Notes: generated by a model not told the origin, from the sequence alone. Numbered from the stretch's first letter, positions 26,645-37,050 are shown. The stretch: DNA of 64,000 nt from Acetobacter pasteurianus subsp. pasteurianus LMG 1262 = NBRC 106471 (GCF_000285275.1 NZ_CADO01000004.1:1-64000), one strand, 5' to 3'. Translations and numbers: made by a program.

Positions 26645-28011
26645 ACGATCTGGTTATTCGCAATGCATCTGGCATTCTCACCGGTCTGAAAAGGCTGCAG
26701 GAACGGCGTACAGGAGATATCCGCATACGGGCAGGGCGTATTGTCAGCATTGGGCACATTCCCGAACAGGCGGGGGATACTGTGCTGGATGCAAAAGGCG
26801 GGGTGATTACACCGGGTTTGGTTTCTACCCATCACCATCTTTTTCAGAGCATGCTCAAGGGGATTCCATCAGCCATTAACGCGCCGCTTGAAAAATGGCT
26901 ACGCCTGGTGCCCAATACATACTGGCGCTATCTGGATGAAGATACGCTGCAAACTGCCGCCCAGGTTGGCATGGTGGAGCTTTTGCTATCTGGCTGCACA
27001 ACGGTGGTGGATCATCACTATCTGTTCGCCCGCAGCTATCAGTATGATCCTGCCGCTGTGCTGTTTGAAACCGCAGAAAAGCTGGGGATGCGGCTGGTGC
27101 TTGCCCGTGGCGGCACTACGCGAACCCGTAAGTTCGATACGGACGAAATTGTTCCAGCCCCTACAGAAACGCTGGATGAAATGCTCAAGCGTGTGAGCGA
27201 TCTGGTCAGCCGCTATCATGATCCGGCACCAGACAGCAGCAGACGCATTGCCATAGCGCCCAACACCCCAACATGGGGCGTAACGCCGGATGAACTGCGC
27301 GCCCTTGCGGAAGGCGCACGTAGCATGGGCATTGGCCTGCACACACATCTTTCAGAAACAGAAAATTACGTCAAATACTGCAACGAAGTGTACGGCATGC
27401 GCCCAGTTCAGTTCGTGGGGGAGCATGGCTGGCTGGGGCCGGATGTCTGGTTTGCCCATTTGGTACACCTTGATGCCAGCGAAATAGCACTTCTGGCCCA
27501 AACCCAAACAGGCATGGCCCATTGCCCGCAAAGCAACGGGCGGCTGGGTTCTGGCATAGCGCCTGCACCGGCGTTGGAACAGGCTGGGGGGCGTGTTTCT
27601 CTGGCGGTAGATGGTGCGGCCTCAAACGAGGCTTGCGATATGGGCGCAGAAATGCACACCGCATGGCTGTTGCACCGCTTTGTGCATGGCGCAGATGCCG
27701 TACGTTGCGAGGATATTGTACGCTGGAGTTCGCACGAAGGAGCGCGCATTCTGGGGCTACCAGACATAGGATCCGTTGCAGAGGGCATGGTGGCAGATCT
27801 GGTTGTGCATGATATCAACCATCCGCGTCATGCCGGGTTGGCAGATCCGCTGATAGCCCCAGTCGCCTCTGGCGCTGCATGCGTTCGGCACGTGCTCAAA
27901 GCAGGTAAGCCTGTTGTGTATGATGGCGTGGTAAAAGGTATTGATGTGCCAGAACTCATGCAGCATTCGCGCCAAGTTGTAAAACGTCTGGCGCAAGCTG
28001 TATCTGCGTAA
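26641..28011 (+). CDS. amidohydrolase, 8-oxoguanine deaminase-like
   Basis: A 456-residue amidohydrolase related to the protein encoded at 20716 but clearly diverged. Metal-site motifs are STHHHLFQSM, HTHLSETENYV, WFAHLVHLD and AVDGAASNEA. It has an 8-oxoguanine deaminase or ATZ/TRZ-type fold. Its start overlaps the binding-protein stop in ATGA, so the enzyme is made together with the importer and probably acts on the imported compound or a first product of it. Confidence 0.8.
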   Translation: MNDLVIRNASGILTGLKRLQERRTGDIRIRAGRIVSIGHIPEQAGDTVLDAKGGVITPGLVSTHHHLFQSMLKGIPSAINAPLEKWLRLVPNTYWRYLDEDTLQTAAQVGMVELLLSGCTTVVDHHYLFARSYQYDPAAVLFETAEKLGMRLVLARGGTTRTRKFDTDEIVPAPTETLDEMLKRVSDLVSRYHDPAPDSSRRIAIAPNTPTWGVTPDELRALAEGARSMGIGLHTHLSETENYVKYCNEVYGMRPVQFVGEHGWLGPDVWFAHLVHLDASEIALLAQTQTGMAHCPQSNGRLGSGIAPAPALEQAGGRVSLAVDGAASNEACDMGAEMHTAWLLHRFVHGADAVRCEDIVRWSSHEGARILGLPDIGSVAEGMVADLVVHDINHPRHAGLADPLIAPVASGAACVRHVLKAGKPVVYDGVVKGIDVPELMQHSRQVVKRLAQAVSA

Positions 28012-28021
28012 ATAGAAAGGT

Positions 28022-28055
28022 GTTTTAAAAACTGCTGCTATTAGGTTTTTAAAAC
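28022..28055. terminator. AT-rich inverted repeat between convergent genes
   Basis: Perfect 11-bp inverted repeat GTTTTAAAAAC (28022-28032) and GTTTTTAAAAC (28045-28055), loop 12 bases. It begins 10 bases after the amidohydrolase stop, and its right arm lies inside the last codons of the PhzF-like gene. It may serve as a bidirectional terminator, although its stem is not GC-rich. Confidence 0.4.
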
Positions 28056-28916
28056 GCCACCCACTGCCGTTACACATTGGCCGCCAATGGTTATTTGCCC
28101 ATCGCCTGCGTGAATATGCACCGCAATGCGGCCAGCCCGCCCAAGGCAATGCCCTTGTGTAGCCGTGTAATCACTGCGCCCTTTGGGAAGAAGGCCAAGT
28201 TTCTGGCGGAATACGGCCACACTGGCATTTCCGCTGCCACAAACAGGATCTTCCTGCACACCTTGAGAGCAAGCAAAAGAGCGCACTTCTATTTGCGCAT
28301 CATCTGTTTCATGCGGCCCAAAAACTGTAATGCCGGTTGCACCAAGGCTGTGCTCAAATGCCGCAGAGCGCCCGAAATCCGGGCGCAGGGCCAGCACCTT
28401 GGGCGCGCTGGAAAGCTGCGCAACAATCCAGACAACCCCCATATCTACAATCATGGGGGTAATTTTACGCTCAACTGTTGCGCCCAGAATACCTTCCAGC
28501 CTTTCAATCTGGGCTGGGTTTAACGGGGTAAGCTTTGCTGGTGGCACGGCAAAAGAAAGCGTTCTGTTTGCGCCATCTCCCTCTACAGCCAGTTCTACAA
28601 GCCCAACGCCACATTCCTGCACCAGCACACCATTGCGAGGCACAGCGCGCCCGGCTTCCAGAGCGGCATGCGCGCTGCCAAGGGTAGGGTGCCCCGCAAA
28701 CGGAAGCTCGTGCTTAGGGGTAAATATACGTAACCTGTAATCGGCCTGCGGGTTTGTGGGGGGCAGCAGAAATGTGGTTTCAGACAGATTTGTCCAGCTC
28801 GCAATGGCCTGCATGGTTTTGGTATCCAGCCCATCCGCATCCAGCACAACAGCTACCGGGTTACCCAGCAGAGGCGTTTTTGTAAAAACATCTACAACTT
28901 TGTACGCACGTTTCAT
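28041..28916 (-). CDS. PhzF-family isomerase/epimerase-like protein
   Basis: A 291-residue protein with the two-domain diaminopimelate-epimerase fold of PhzF. The N-terminal VDVFTKTPLLGNPVAVVLDA, the central HELPFAGHPTLGSAH and the C-terminal VCGSGNASVAVF motifs are conserved. PhzF isomerises an aminohydroxybenzoate intermediate in phenazine synthesis, but most family members are of unknown role, and no other phenazine genes are here. It follows the ketopantoate-reductase-like gene by seven bases. Confidence 0.85.
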   Translation of the reverse strand: MKRAYKVVDVFTKTPLLGNPVAVVLDADGLDTKTMQAIASWTNLSETTFLLPPTNPQADYRLRIFTPKHELPFAGHPTLGSAHAALEAGRAVPRNGVLVQECGVGLVELAVEGDGANRTLSFAVPPAKLTPLNPAQIERLEGILGATVERKITPMIVDMGVVWIVAQLSSAPKVLALRPDFGRSAAFEHSLGATGITVFGPHETDDAQIEVRSFACSQGVQEDPVCGSGNASVAVFRQKLGLLPKGRSDYTATQGHCLGRAGRIAVHIHAGDGQITIGGQCVTAVGGVLKT

Positions 28917-28923
28917 GATGCTG

Positions 28924-29847
28924 TTATGCCTTTCCGAAATCTGCGGGGTGGATAGAAGATAACAGAGATAAAATCAGATAGTTCAGTGGAACATCAATCC
29001 CATGTTTTTCTGCCGCTTTTACAACGTAACCGGTTAAAGCTTCATATTCCAACTCTCGCCCGGCTTGGCGATCCTGCAACATGGATGTGGCACTCTCTGC
29101 CGGTATGGTTTGCAGCCATAAAAGAATATCCTCTACATGCTGCGCAGTCAGTTTTGCACCTTCGGCTTGCCCAACCTTTACGGCTTCGGCCATAATCTGC
29201 CGTGCGACGGCCTGAATGGTGCCATTCTGCATCACACCCGTACGACGGCCTGTAAGCGTGGTAATGGGGTTGGCCGTAATGTTTGCCAGCAATTTCAACC
29301 ACAGCGCAGTGGTGATATCTGCTGTTGTCTGAACCCGCATATTTCCTTTTTGCAGAACATCCGCAAAATATTGAGCTGCCGCACCATCTGGCAGGCATAA
29401 ATCCTGCGCGCCAATACGCTTTAACGTAACCTTGCCGGGGGCAACGCGTTGCGCGTTGAAGTAAACAATAGCTGGCAGAATATTGGCCTGTAGCGCGTAA
29501 GCTACCACACGCTCTTTTTGCCCAAGCCCGTTTTGCGCAATCAGAAGAGTGACGCTAGCCCGGTTAAACGCCCGCAACCAAACGGATACATCTTGGGTTT
29601 GATGAGATTTCACTGCCAGAATAGCGGCATCACAAGGGCCAATATCTGCCGGTGTGGCTGCATGCCGAATGGGGTATGTATTCGTATCTGTTCCTTCGGT
29701 TTCTTCAATTTGAGGAAACTGGGTCCGCGCTCCACACACCACAACCTGCCATCCGGCACCTGCAAAAGCTGCCCCCAGGCAAAGCCCAACGGAACCCGCC
29801 CCGATAAGAGCAATAGTTTTGGTATTTGAAAAAAGCTGTGTGCTCAT
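28924..29847 (-). CDS. ketopantoate reductase family protein
   Basis: A 307-residue NADPH-dependent reductase of the ketopantoate reductase (PanE/ApbA) family. The N-terminal IALIGAGSVGLCLGAAF Rossmann motif and the C-terminal substrate-binding helical domain are present. It could make pantoate for CoA synthesis, but its pairing with the PhzF-like gene and distance from other pan genes suggest a different 2-oxo acid substrate; panE is therefore not assigned. Confidence 0.83.
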   Translation of the reverse strand: MSTQLFSNTKTIALIGAGSVGLCLGAAFAGAGWQVVVCGARTQFPQIEETEGTDTNTYPIRHAATPADIGPCDAAILAVKSHQTQDVSVWLRAFNRASVTLLIAQNGLGQKERVVAYALQANILPAIVYFNAQRVAPGKVTLKRIGAQDLCLPDGAAAQYFADVLQKGNMRVQTTADITTALWLKLLANITANPITTLTGRRTGVMQNGTIQAVARQIMAEAVKVGQAEGAKLTAQHVEDILLWLQTIPAESATSMLQDRQAGRELEYEALTGYVVKAAEKHGIDVPLNYLILSLLSSIHPADFGKA

Positions 29848-30072
29848 TTTTATAAAAACTATGCTGCTTGGAGTGATGCCTAAAAATGCTCCATAACATA
29901 CGTGGCGCTAAAATTAAGCGTATCTGCTGTAAGCAGATCGAACTTGGAAAAAATATATTAACTATTTTAATTCGTTAAATTATCGGATTACATAATTTTT
30001 GTTGTTTTATAGGTTCTCTCAATCTACTCGTTCTATAAATGAGATCACCTAGATGTACGGAAACAAATATTT
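29848..30072. promoter_or_regulatory. divergent promoter region with dyad
   Basis: An AT-rich gap between the ketopantoate-reductase-like gene and the permease. It contains a perfect dyad ATCTGCT-GTA-AGCAGAT (29922-29938) and a second inverted pair TTAAC/GTTAA inside an AT-rich stretch near 29958-29978. Both are plausible operators; no regulator gene lies next to them. Confidence 0.45.
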
Positions 30073-31377
30073 ATGCAGCCCCCAGATACGCGCACATTAA
30101 ACGCCGGAACCGATACGCTTTCTCCCCAACAATGGAAAGAAGCCACCCGGTTTGATGGCACAGATATCGGCTGGATTGTCATGAGCATTGGCATGGCCAT
30201 TGGTGCGGGCATTGTGTTTCTGCCCGTTCAGGTAGGGCTGATGGGCGTATGGGTTTTTCTGCTGTCCGCTGTTGTTGGCTACCCGGGTATGTATCTGTTT
30301 CAGCGGTTGTTTATCAACACATTGGCCTCTGCGCGCGTAAGCCAGACTTACCCGGATATGATCTCCAGCTATCTGGGCCGGGGCTGGGGCACTTTGCTGG
30401 GTGCGCTGTATTTTGTCATGCTGGTTATATGGATGTTTGTATATGCCACCGCCATTACGCGAGATAGCGCATCTTACCTGCACAGCTTTGGCATAACGCA
30501 ACATCTGCTTTCCAATTATGCGTGGTATCCTCTTATTCTACTAACCGTTCTGGTAGCTTTGGCATCTCGCGGGGAAAAGCTGCTGTTCCGCATGTCTTCC
30601 TTCATGGTCATTACCAAGCTGCTGATTGTGGCGGCCATGGGTGTTTTCATGATCCCACGCTGGAACACCGCTAATCTTGGCGCATTACCGCCTGTTGGCA
30701 CACTGATAACAAAAGCGGTTATCACGCTGCCTTTTACGCTTACGTCCATTTTGTTTATTCAAACCCTTAGCCCTATGGTCATTTCCTACCGGGCGCGGGA
30801 AAAATCCCCAGAAGTGGCGCGTTTCAAGGCCTTGCGCGCCATGAACATTGCTTTTGCAATTCTGTTTGTAACGGTCTTTTTCTACGCCATTTCCTTTACC
30901 CTGGCCATGAAGCCGAGTGACGCCATTGCCGCGTATCAGCAGAACATTTCTGCTTTGGCCATTATCGCGCAGGTGTTTCCGGCAAGTTCCATTAGCCTGA
31001 TTGGCGTTATTCTGAACCTTTTTGCCGTTATGACAGCATTTTTTGGGGTGTACCTTGGCTTTAGAGAAGCCAGCGTAGGTATTTTCAGTTCCATGCTTGG
31101 GCATTGGGTTAAACCCGGACATTTGCACCGCAACTGGGTTCAATACGGCGTTATGGTGTTTGCCATTCTGCTTTCATGGGGCGCGGTGGTTGCCAACTTG
31201 CCGGTGTTGTCTTTTACAACATTCAGCAGCCCGATTTTTGGTATTATTGGCTGCCTGTTACCTGTTTGGTTGGTAATTAAAACGCCAGATCTGCGCAAAT
31301 ATCGCAAACCCAGCCTAATATTTATTACCCTGATAGGCATTCTGTTGTGCATCTCACCCTTTTTGGCGTGGATGTAA
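30073..31377 (+). CDS. HAAAP-family amino acid permease
   Basis: A 434-residue inner-membrane protein with about 11 transmembrane segments, of the hydroxy/aromatic amino acid permease family (SdaC, TdcC, YhaO, YhjV relatives). The first helix, GMAIGAGIVFLPVQVGLMGV, contains the typical GAGI substrate-binding kink. Serine or threonine and proton symport is the known activity in the family; the actual substrate is not certain. It stands alone, followed by a terminator hairpin. Confidence 0.85.
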   Translation: MQPPDTRTLNAGTDTLSPQQWKEATRFDGTDIGWIVMSIGMAIGAGIVFLPVQVGLMGVWVFLLSAVVGYPGMYLFQRLFINTLASARVSQTYPDMISSYLGRGWGTLLGALYFVMLVIWMFVYATAITRDSASYLHSFGITQHLLSNYAWYPLILLTVLVALASRGEKLLFRMSSFMVITKLLIVAAMGVFMIPRWNTANLGALPPVGTLITKAVITLPFTLTSILFIQTLSPMVISYRAREKSPEVARFKALRAMNIAFAILFVTVFFYAISFTLAMKPSDAIAAYQQNISALAIIAQVFPASSISLIGVILNLFAVMTAFFGVYLGFREASVGIFSSMLGHWVKPGHLHRNWVQYGVMVFAILLSWGAVVANLPVLSFTTFSSPIFGIIGCLLPVWLVIKTPDLRKYRKPSLIFITLIGILLCISPFLAWM

Positions 31378-31396
31378 AAAACACAGCCTAACAAAC

Positions 31397-31428
31397 CAGA
31401 GGGCGCATGTTTGAAAATACGCCCTCTG
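31397..31428. terminator. bidirectional terminator hairpin
   Basis: Inverted repeat CAGAGGGCG (31397-31405) and CGCCCTCTG (31420-31428) with a 14-base AT-rich loop, between the convergent permease and phnA genes. There is no strong T run. Confidence 0.55.
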
Positions 31429-31437
31429 TGTAAGGGA

Positions 31438-31779
31438 TCAGGATTTTTTCACAAATTCCGATTTCAGGTTCATCGCACCAAAACCAGCGATCTTACAGGC
31501 AATGTTGTGGCCATCGCCCGCATCCACCAGCCGAATGTTCTTGACCTTGGTGCCGCCTTTAACAGCCTGTGAAGAGCCTTTAATTTTCAGGTCTTTCAGC
31601 ACCGTTACCGTATCACCATCAGCAAGCTGGTTTCCGTTGGCATCCCGCACAACAGATGAATCTTCCGCTCCGGCAGTATCCGCTTGGGTTTCTTCATTCC
31701 ATTCATGGGCACATTCCGGGCAAACCCATAAATTTCCATCATGATAGGGATACTCGGAACCACAAGAAGGGCACTTCAT
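31438..31779 (-). CDS. yjdM: PhnA/YjdM zinc-ribbon protein
   Basis: A 113-residue protein with an N-terminal zinc ribbon ([21 protein letters not shown], two CxxC pairs) and a C-terminal SH3-like PhnA domain ([16 protein letters not shown], then [16 protein letters not shown]). Once named alkylphosphonate uptake protein PhnA, it is not part of the C-P lyase system and its role is unknown. No phosphonate genes are near. Confidence 0.92.
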   Translation of the reverse strand: MKCPSCGSEYPYHDGNLWVCPECAHEWNEETQADTAGAEDSSVVRDANGNQLADGDTVTVLKDLKIKGSSQAVKGGTKVKNIRLVDAGDGHNIACKIAGFGAMNLKSEFVKKS

Positions 31780-31909
31780 TTTCTCATCCTTTAATTTCTC
31801 CGTCTGAAATCCTGAACCTGAAGGGCAGGGCAGAAGGCGTTTTTGATAAATACCATTTATGATGGAGAACGCGAAATACCATGATGTTTATGTTTGAGGG
31901 AAATTGTGA

Positions 31910-33109
<1,200 letters not shown>

Positions 33110-33124
33110 TGTGTCGGCCTGCGC

Positions 33125-35176
33125 TTACTGATTGTCTGGTTTTTCTGGCTGATCAGTATGTTGAGCCGGCTTTTCTGATGATGGCGCGCTGTGCGGGGCA
33201 TCCTGCGCAGGCGCATCGTCATCATCGCCATCATCATCCTTGTTGAATTGCTCCATATTGAGGGAGGACAGCGGCACACCCCGCAAAGGAGAACGCTCTT
33301 CCACCGGAATTTCCGGGCCTTTGGCATCCCACGCATCAATCGGTGGCAAGGGCTGCTGAGAAGGCTGATCCGCCAGCGGGTTGTTATCCAGGACCTGCCG
33401 CGTATTTTGCGGGTAGCGGTTCATAAAGCCCACCAAGGTGCCATTCGTCCAACCAAAGCCAATCTGCATGGGGTATTCCCCACCACCTTTACCACCTGTA
33501 GGGCTGATCTCGGTGGCGGAAACATCGTATTTTTCCAGCAACACACCGCTGCGTTCAAAGGTGCCAATCACACGGGCCATCCATCGGCGTGCAATATCGG
33601 CCGCAAATTCATGATGCCCGTATTGTTCCAGCCCTTTAACGGCCATCCATTCCAACGGCGCCCAGCCATTTGGGGCATCCCACTGCTGGCCTGTTGGGTG
33701 CTCGGTTGCCGTTAGGCCACCTATATGCAGCAAGCGTGTTTTAAGCGTTTCGGCCACTGCATCAGCCTGATTAACACTGGCCTGATGCAGAAACAGCGGC
33801 ATGGACGTAGCAATGGAAAGAATGTCCGTCTGCCGCCCGGTGCGCCAGTTGTAATCAAAATAGGCGCCCTGTTTTTCGTTCCACAAAAACCGGTTGATGC
33901 CAGAACGCAAAATTTCTGCCTGCTGCGCGTAGTAGGCCGCCTTATCTTCCTGACCATTTAGCGCGTAAGCATGAGAGAGTGTCTGATCCAAGTGTACCAT
34001 CAGACAGTTCAGCTCAATGGTCAGCAGCGAGGTGGTCTGGATTGTTGTCAGCGTTTTGCCATCAGCCAGCCAGCGGGATGAAAAATCCCACCCGCTTTCT
34101 GCTGCGGCGCGCAAGTCACGCCAGACTTCACCAGAGGGGCGGCTTGTTTCCTGCGCTGTGGCCATATCCTGCGGCCAGCTTTCATCACGCGGGGCGCTGC
34201 GTGTATCCCAATGGCGGAACATCAGGGTGCCATCTTGTAGGCGCACCACATGGTGCCGTGCCATACCCGGCGGCAGATTGGCTGCACCTAATGTCCAGTA
34301 ATCATATTCCTTCTGCAGTTCAGGCAGGAAGGAGGTATAGGCAATCTGCCCATCGTGGCTGGCGAGCAAATCCAGCATAAGGGAAAAGAACGGCAGCCCA
34401 GAACGGCTGAGGTAATAGGTGCGGTTGCCGTTGGGCATATGCCCGTACGTGTTGATAAGCGATGCAATATCGCGCACCATATCACGCATGAGGTCCACAT
34501 GATCATCCTCATACAGGCCGATCATGGTGAAGTAGCTGTCCCAGTAATATATCTCTGCAAACCGCCCACCGGGAACAATATATTTATAGGGCAGGGGCAG
34601 CAGGGTAGACCATGACATAGCCACGTCCGGGTCTCGCGTAAGCACATCCCACATGCCGGAAATATAATCCCGCACGCTTTCATCGGGCTTGCGCGTATAG
34701 GCGGCAGACCGCAGGGCCGGGATGGTAAAATGGTCTGTTACAAAGTCTTTGAGGTTAAAGCCCGGCTTGTCTTTTTCCTGCTTCCAGAGCGCCACCAGAT
34801 CTGTAGGAGAGCGATCGGGCACAATGTCTGAAACCACTTTGGGGTCTGTAAACATGCGTGTTTGATGGATGGCCGCAAAAAGCCCATCAAACGCAATGGA
34901 AGGGGGACGGATATCCTGTTCCACCACTGCTGGCGTGTCACTCTTGCTTTTGGCCATAACTTCTGGCGCTTTCGGCCCCTCCGGCTTTGGGGCTTCTGGC
35001 TGCACGCTCCCCGGCGGTAAAGGCACCAGACTGAGCAATGGTTGCGCGCCTTCGGCATCCGCAGCGGCAGGTGTATCCTGCGCATACGCCACTGGCGCTG
35101 CGGTGAGGAGGGCAAGAAGCGCCACACTACATACAGGAAGAGTGCGCTTATAAAGAGAACCAGTAAAACAGGGCAT
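33125..35176 (-). CDS. treA: periplasmic trehalase (GH37) with acidic tail
   Basis: A 683-residue glycoside hydrolase family 37 enzyme that splits trehalose into two glucose molecules. It has a signal peptide (to about residue 32, APVAYAQ) so it is exported to the periplasm. Both trehalase signatures are present: PGGRFAEIYYWDSYF and QWDAPNGWAPLEW. After the catalytic domain a low-complexity tail of about 60-80 residues, rich in Pro, Asp and Glu with a run DDDGDDDD, extends the protein beyond the usual length. The gene follows the ABC-F gene on the same strand by 65 bases. Confidence 0.92.
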   Translation of the reverse strand: MPCFTGSLYKRTLPVCSVALLALLTAAPVAYAQDTPAAADAEGAQPLLSLVPLPPGSVQPEAPKPEGPKAPEVMAKSKSDTPAVVEQDIRPPSIAFDGLFAAIHQTRMFTDPKVVSDIVPDRSPTDLVALWKQEKDKPGFNLKDFVTDHFTIPALRSAAYTRKPDESVRDYISGMWDVLTRDPDVAMSWSTLLPLPYKYIVPGGRFAEIYYWDSYFTMIGLYEDDHVDLMRDMVRDIASLINTYGHMPNGNRTYYLSRSGLPFFSLMLDLLASHDGQIAYTSFLPELQKEYDYWTLGAANLPPGMARHHVVRLQDGTLMFRHWDTRSAPRDESWPQDMATAQETSRPSGEVWRDLRAAAESGWDFSSRWLADGKTLTTIQTTSLLTIELNCLMVHLDQTLSHAYALNGQEDKAAYYAQQAEILRSGINRFLWNEKQGAYFDYNWRTGRQTDILSIATSMPLFLHQASVNQADAVAETLKTRLLHIGGLTATEHPTGQQWDAPNGWAPLEWMAVKGLEQYGHHEFAADIARRWMARVIGTFERSGVLLEKYDVSATEISPTGGKGGGEYPMQIGFGWTNGTLVGFMNRYPQNTRQVLDNNPLADQPSQQPLPPIDAWDAKGPEIPVEERSPLRGVPLSSLNMEQFNKDDDGDDDDAPAQDAPHSAPSSEKPAQHTDQPEKPDNQ

Positions 35177-35241
35177 ACCAAAACATAGGCACTGCCACTG
35201 CCTGCCTGCAAGTCGAAGATGGTTGAAAAATACGCCAGCCC

Positions 35242-37050
35242 TTAGTCTGCCTGCAGGGCCTCGCGCTTCATTTCCAGTTCCAACCAGCGTTCTTCAGATT
35301 CAGCCAGCTTGGTTTCCACCTTTTGCAAATCGGCCGAAATTTTTTCAAACTGCGCCGGATTTTTTCCGTACAGATCTGGGTCTGCCAGTTTTTCACGCAG
35401 GGTTGTGGCCTGCGCTTCCAGCTTTTCCATTTCCTTGGGCAGATTATCCAGCGCGAACTGGTCCTTATAACTCAGCTTTTTGGATGGACCGCGTGCTGGA
35501 GCTGCATCCTTGGGTTTGGCAGGTTCATTTTCCACCACGGCAGCAGTTGTAAGGGGTTTCTGGTTCCGTTGGGCCAGCATATCACTGTAGCCACCGGCAT
35601 ATTCTATCCAGTTGCCATCTCCCTCCGTTGCCAGAACAGATGTGGCCACCCGATCCAGAAAATCACGATCATGGCTTACAAGCAGCACTGTGCCTTCATA
35701 ACTGGCCAGCATATCCTGCAAGATATCCAGTGTTTCCAAGTCCAGATCGTTCGTCGGTTCGTCCAGCACCAGCAGGTTGGAGGGTTTGGCCAAAGCGCAG
35801 GCCAACATCAAACGCCCGCGTTCCCCGCCAGAAAGGGCACTTACCGGGGTGCGCGCCTGTTCGGGCCGAAAGAGAAAGTCTTTCATATACCCAATAACGT
35901 GGCGCTTTTCCGTGCCAACCTGCACCATGTCGCCGCCGCCTTCGGTCAGGGTATCAGCCAAGGTACGTTCCGGGTTCAGGCTCCGGCGCTGCTGGTCCAG
36001 CGTAACCATGTTGAGGGAAGGGCCGAGTGAGATTGTGCCACTATCGGGTTGATCCAGCCCTGTAAGCATACGCAGCAATGTGGTTTTGCCTGCACCGTTG
36101 GCACCCACAATACCCAGCCGGTCTCCACGCAGGATACGCAGGTCCAGATGGCGGACCACCTGTTTTTCACCCCAAGCCTTGCTGATATCTTCGGCCACAG
36201 CCACCAGCTTGCTGGATGTTGCGGCAGCCTGCGTGTTTAGGGTGAGGGTGCCGGGGGCGCGAATGGCCTCCTTACGGGCTGTGCGCAAATCTGCCAGTTC
36301 TCGCACACGGCGCACGTTACGTTTACGGCGTGCCGTAACACCATAACGCATCCAGTCTTCTTCCCGCGCAATCTGCCGGTCCAGCTTGTGCGCATCGCGC
36401 TCTTCCTGTTCCAGAACCTCTTCACGCCAGACTTCAAACCGTCCAAAGCCTTCATCAAGCCTGCGGGTTACGCCCCGATCCAGCCACACGACAGACCGTG
36501 AAAGAGTGGAAAGCAGCCGTCTATCATGGCTGATAATCACCATGGCACAGCCAAGGCTCAGCAGTTCGCGCTCCAGCCATTCAATGGTGGGCATGTCCAG
36601 ATGGTTTGTAGGTTCATCCAGCAGCAGCACATCTGGGGCAGCCGCCAACACCCCGGCAATGGCGCAGCGCCGGCCTTCACCACCGGATAGGTTTTGCGTG
36701 TTTTCCTTGCCTGTCAGCCCCAGCGCATCCAGCAATGGCGCAGCACGCCATGCCATATCCGGGTCTCCAATCTGGTCCACCACGTAATCTGCCGTTGTGG
36801 CATAGGCCGTTAAATCCGGCTCCTGCGGCAGATAGCGCAGGGAGGCACCGGGCTGCACAAAAACAGAACCTGAATCCGGCTGAATAACGCCAGCCGCAAT
36901 TTTAAGGAGAGTGGACTTACCCGATCCGTTTCTGCCCACAAGGCACAGGCGTTCACCCCGCCCAACGGCAAAGCCCGCGCCATCCAGAAGTGGGTTCCCC
37001 CCCAGTGTAAGAGTGATGTCCTGAAGGTGGAGTAAAGGAGGATGCGCCAT
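35242..37050 (-). CDS. ABC-F family ATPase (Uup-like)
   Basis: A 602-residue soluble protein with two fused ABC domains and no membrane segments. Walker A motifs GRNGSGKSTLL and GANGAGKTTLL, and signatures LSGGEGRR and LSGGERGRL are visible. A charged C-terminal coiled-coil domain (about 520-600) follows, as in Uup. ABC-F proteins act on ribosomes; Uup affects transposon excision and ribosome assembly. Antibiotic resistance is not implied. Confidence 0.9.
   Translation of the reverse strand: MAHPPLLHLQDITLTLGGNPLLDGAGFAVGRGERLCLVGRNGSGKSTLLKIAAGVIQPDSGSVFVQPGASLRYLPQEPDLTAYATTADYVVDQIGDPDMAWRAAPLLDALGLTGKENTQNLSGGEGRRCAIAGVLAAAPDVLLLDEPTNHLDMPTIEWLERELLSLGCAMVIISHDRRLLSTLSRSVVWLDRGVTRRLDEGFGRFEVWREEVLEQEERDAHKLDRQIAREEDWMRYGVTARRKRNVRRVRELADLRTARKEAIRAPGTLTLNTQAAATSSKLVAVAEDISKAWGEKQVVRHLDLRILRGDRLGIVGANGAGKTTLLRMLTGLDQPDSGTISLGPSLNMVTLDQQRRSLNPERTLADTLTEGGGDMVQVGTEKRHVIGYMKDFLFRPEQARTPVSALSGGERGRLMLACALAKPSNLLVLDEPTNDLDLETLDILQDMLASYEGTVLLVSHDRDFLDRVATSVLATEGDGNWIEYAGGYSDMLAQRNQKPLTTAAVVENEPAKPKDAAPARGPSKKLSYKDQFALDNLPKEMEKLEAQATTLREKLADPDLYGKNPAQFEKISADLQKVETKLAESEERWLELEMKREALQAD

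Noticed and set aside
28041-28916. PhzF-like gene as evidence of phenazine biosynthesis
   Set aside because: No phzA/B, phzD, phzE or phzG homologues are present in the window.
31438-31779. PhnA as part of a phosphonate-use system
   Set aside because: The name is historical; no C-P lyase or phosphonate transporter gene is nearby, and the family is not part of that pathway.
35242-37050. ABC-F protein as an antibiotic-resistance factor
   Set aside because: It resembles Uup with its C-terminal coiled coil, a housekeeping group, and no resistance context is seen.
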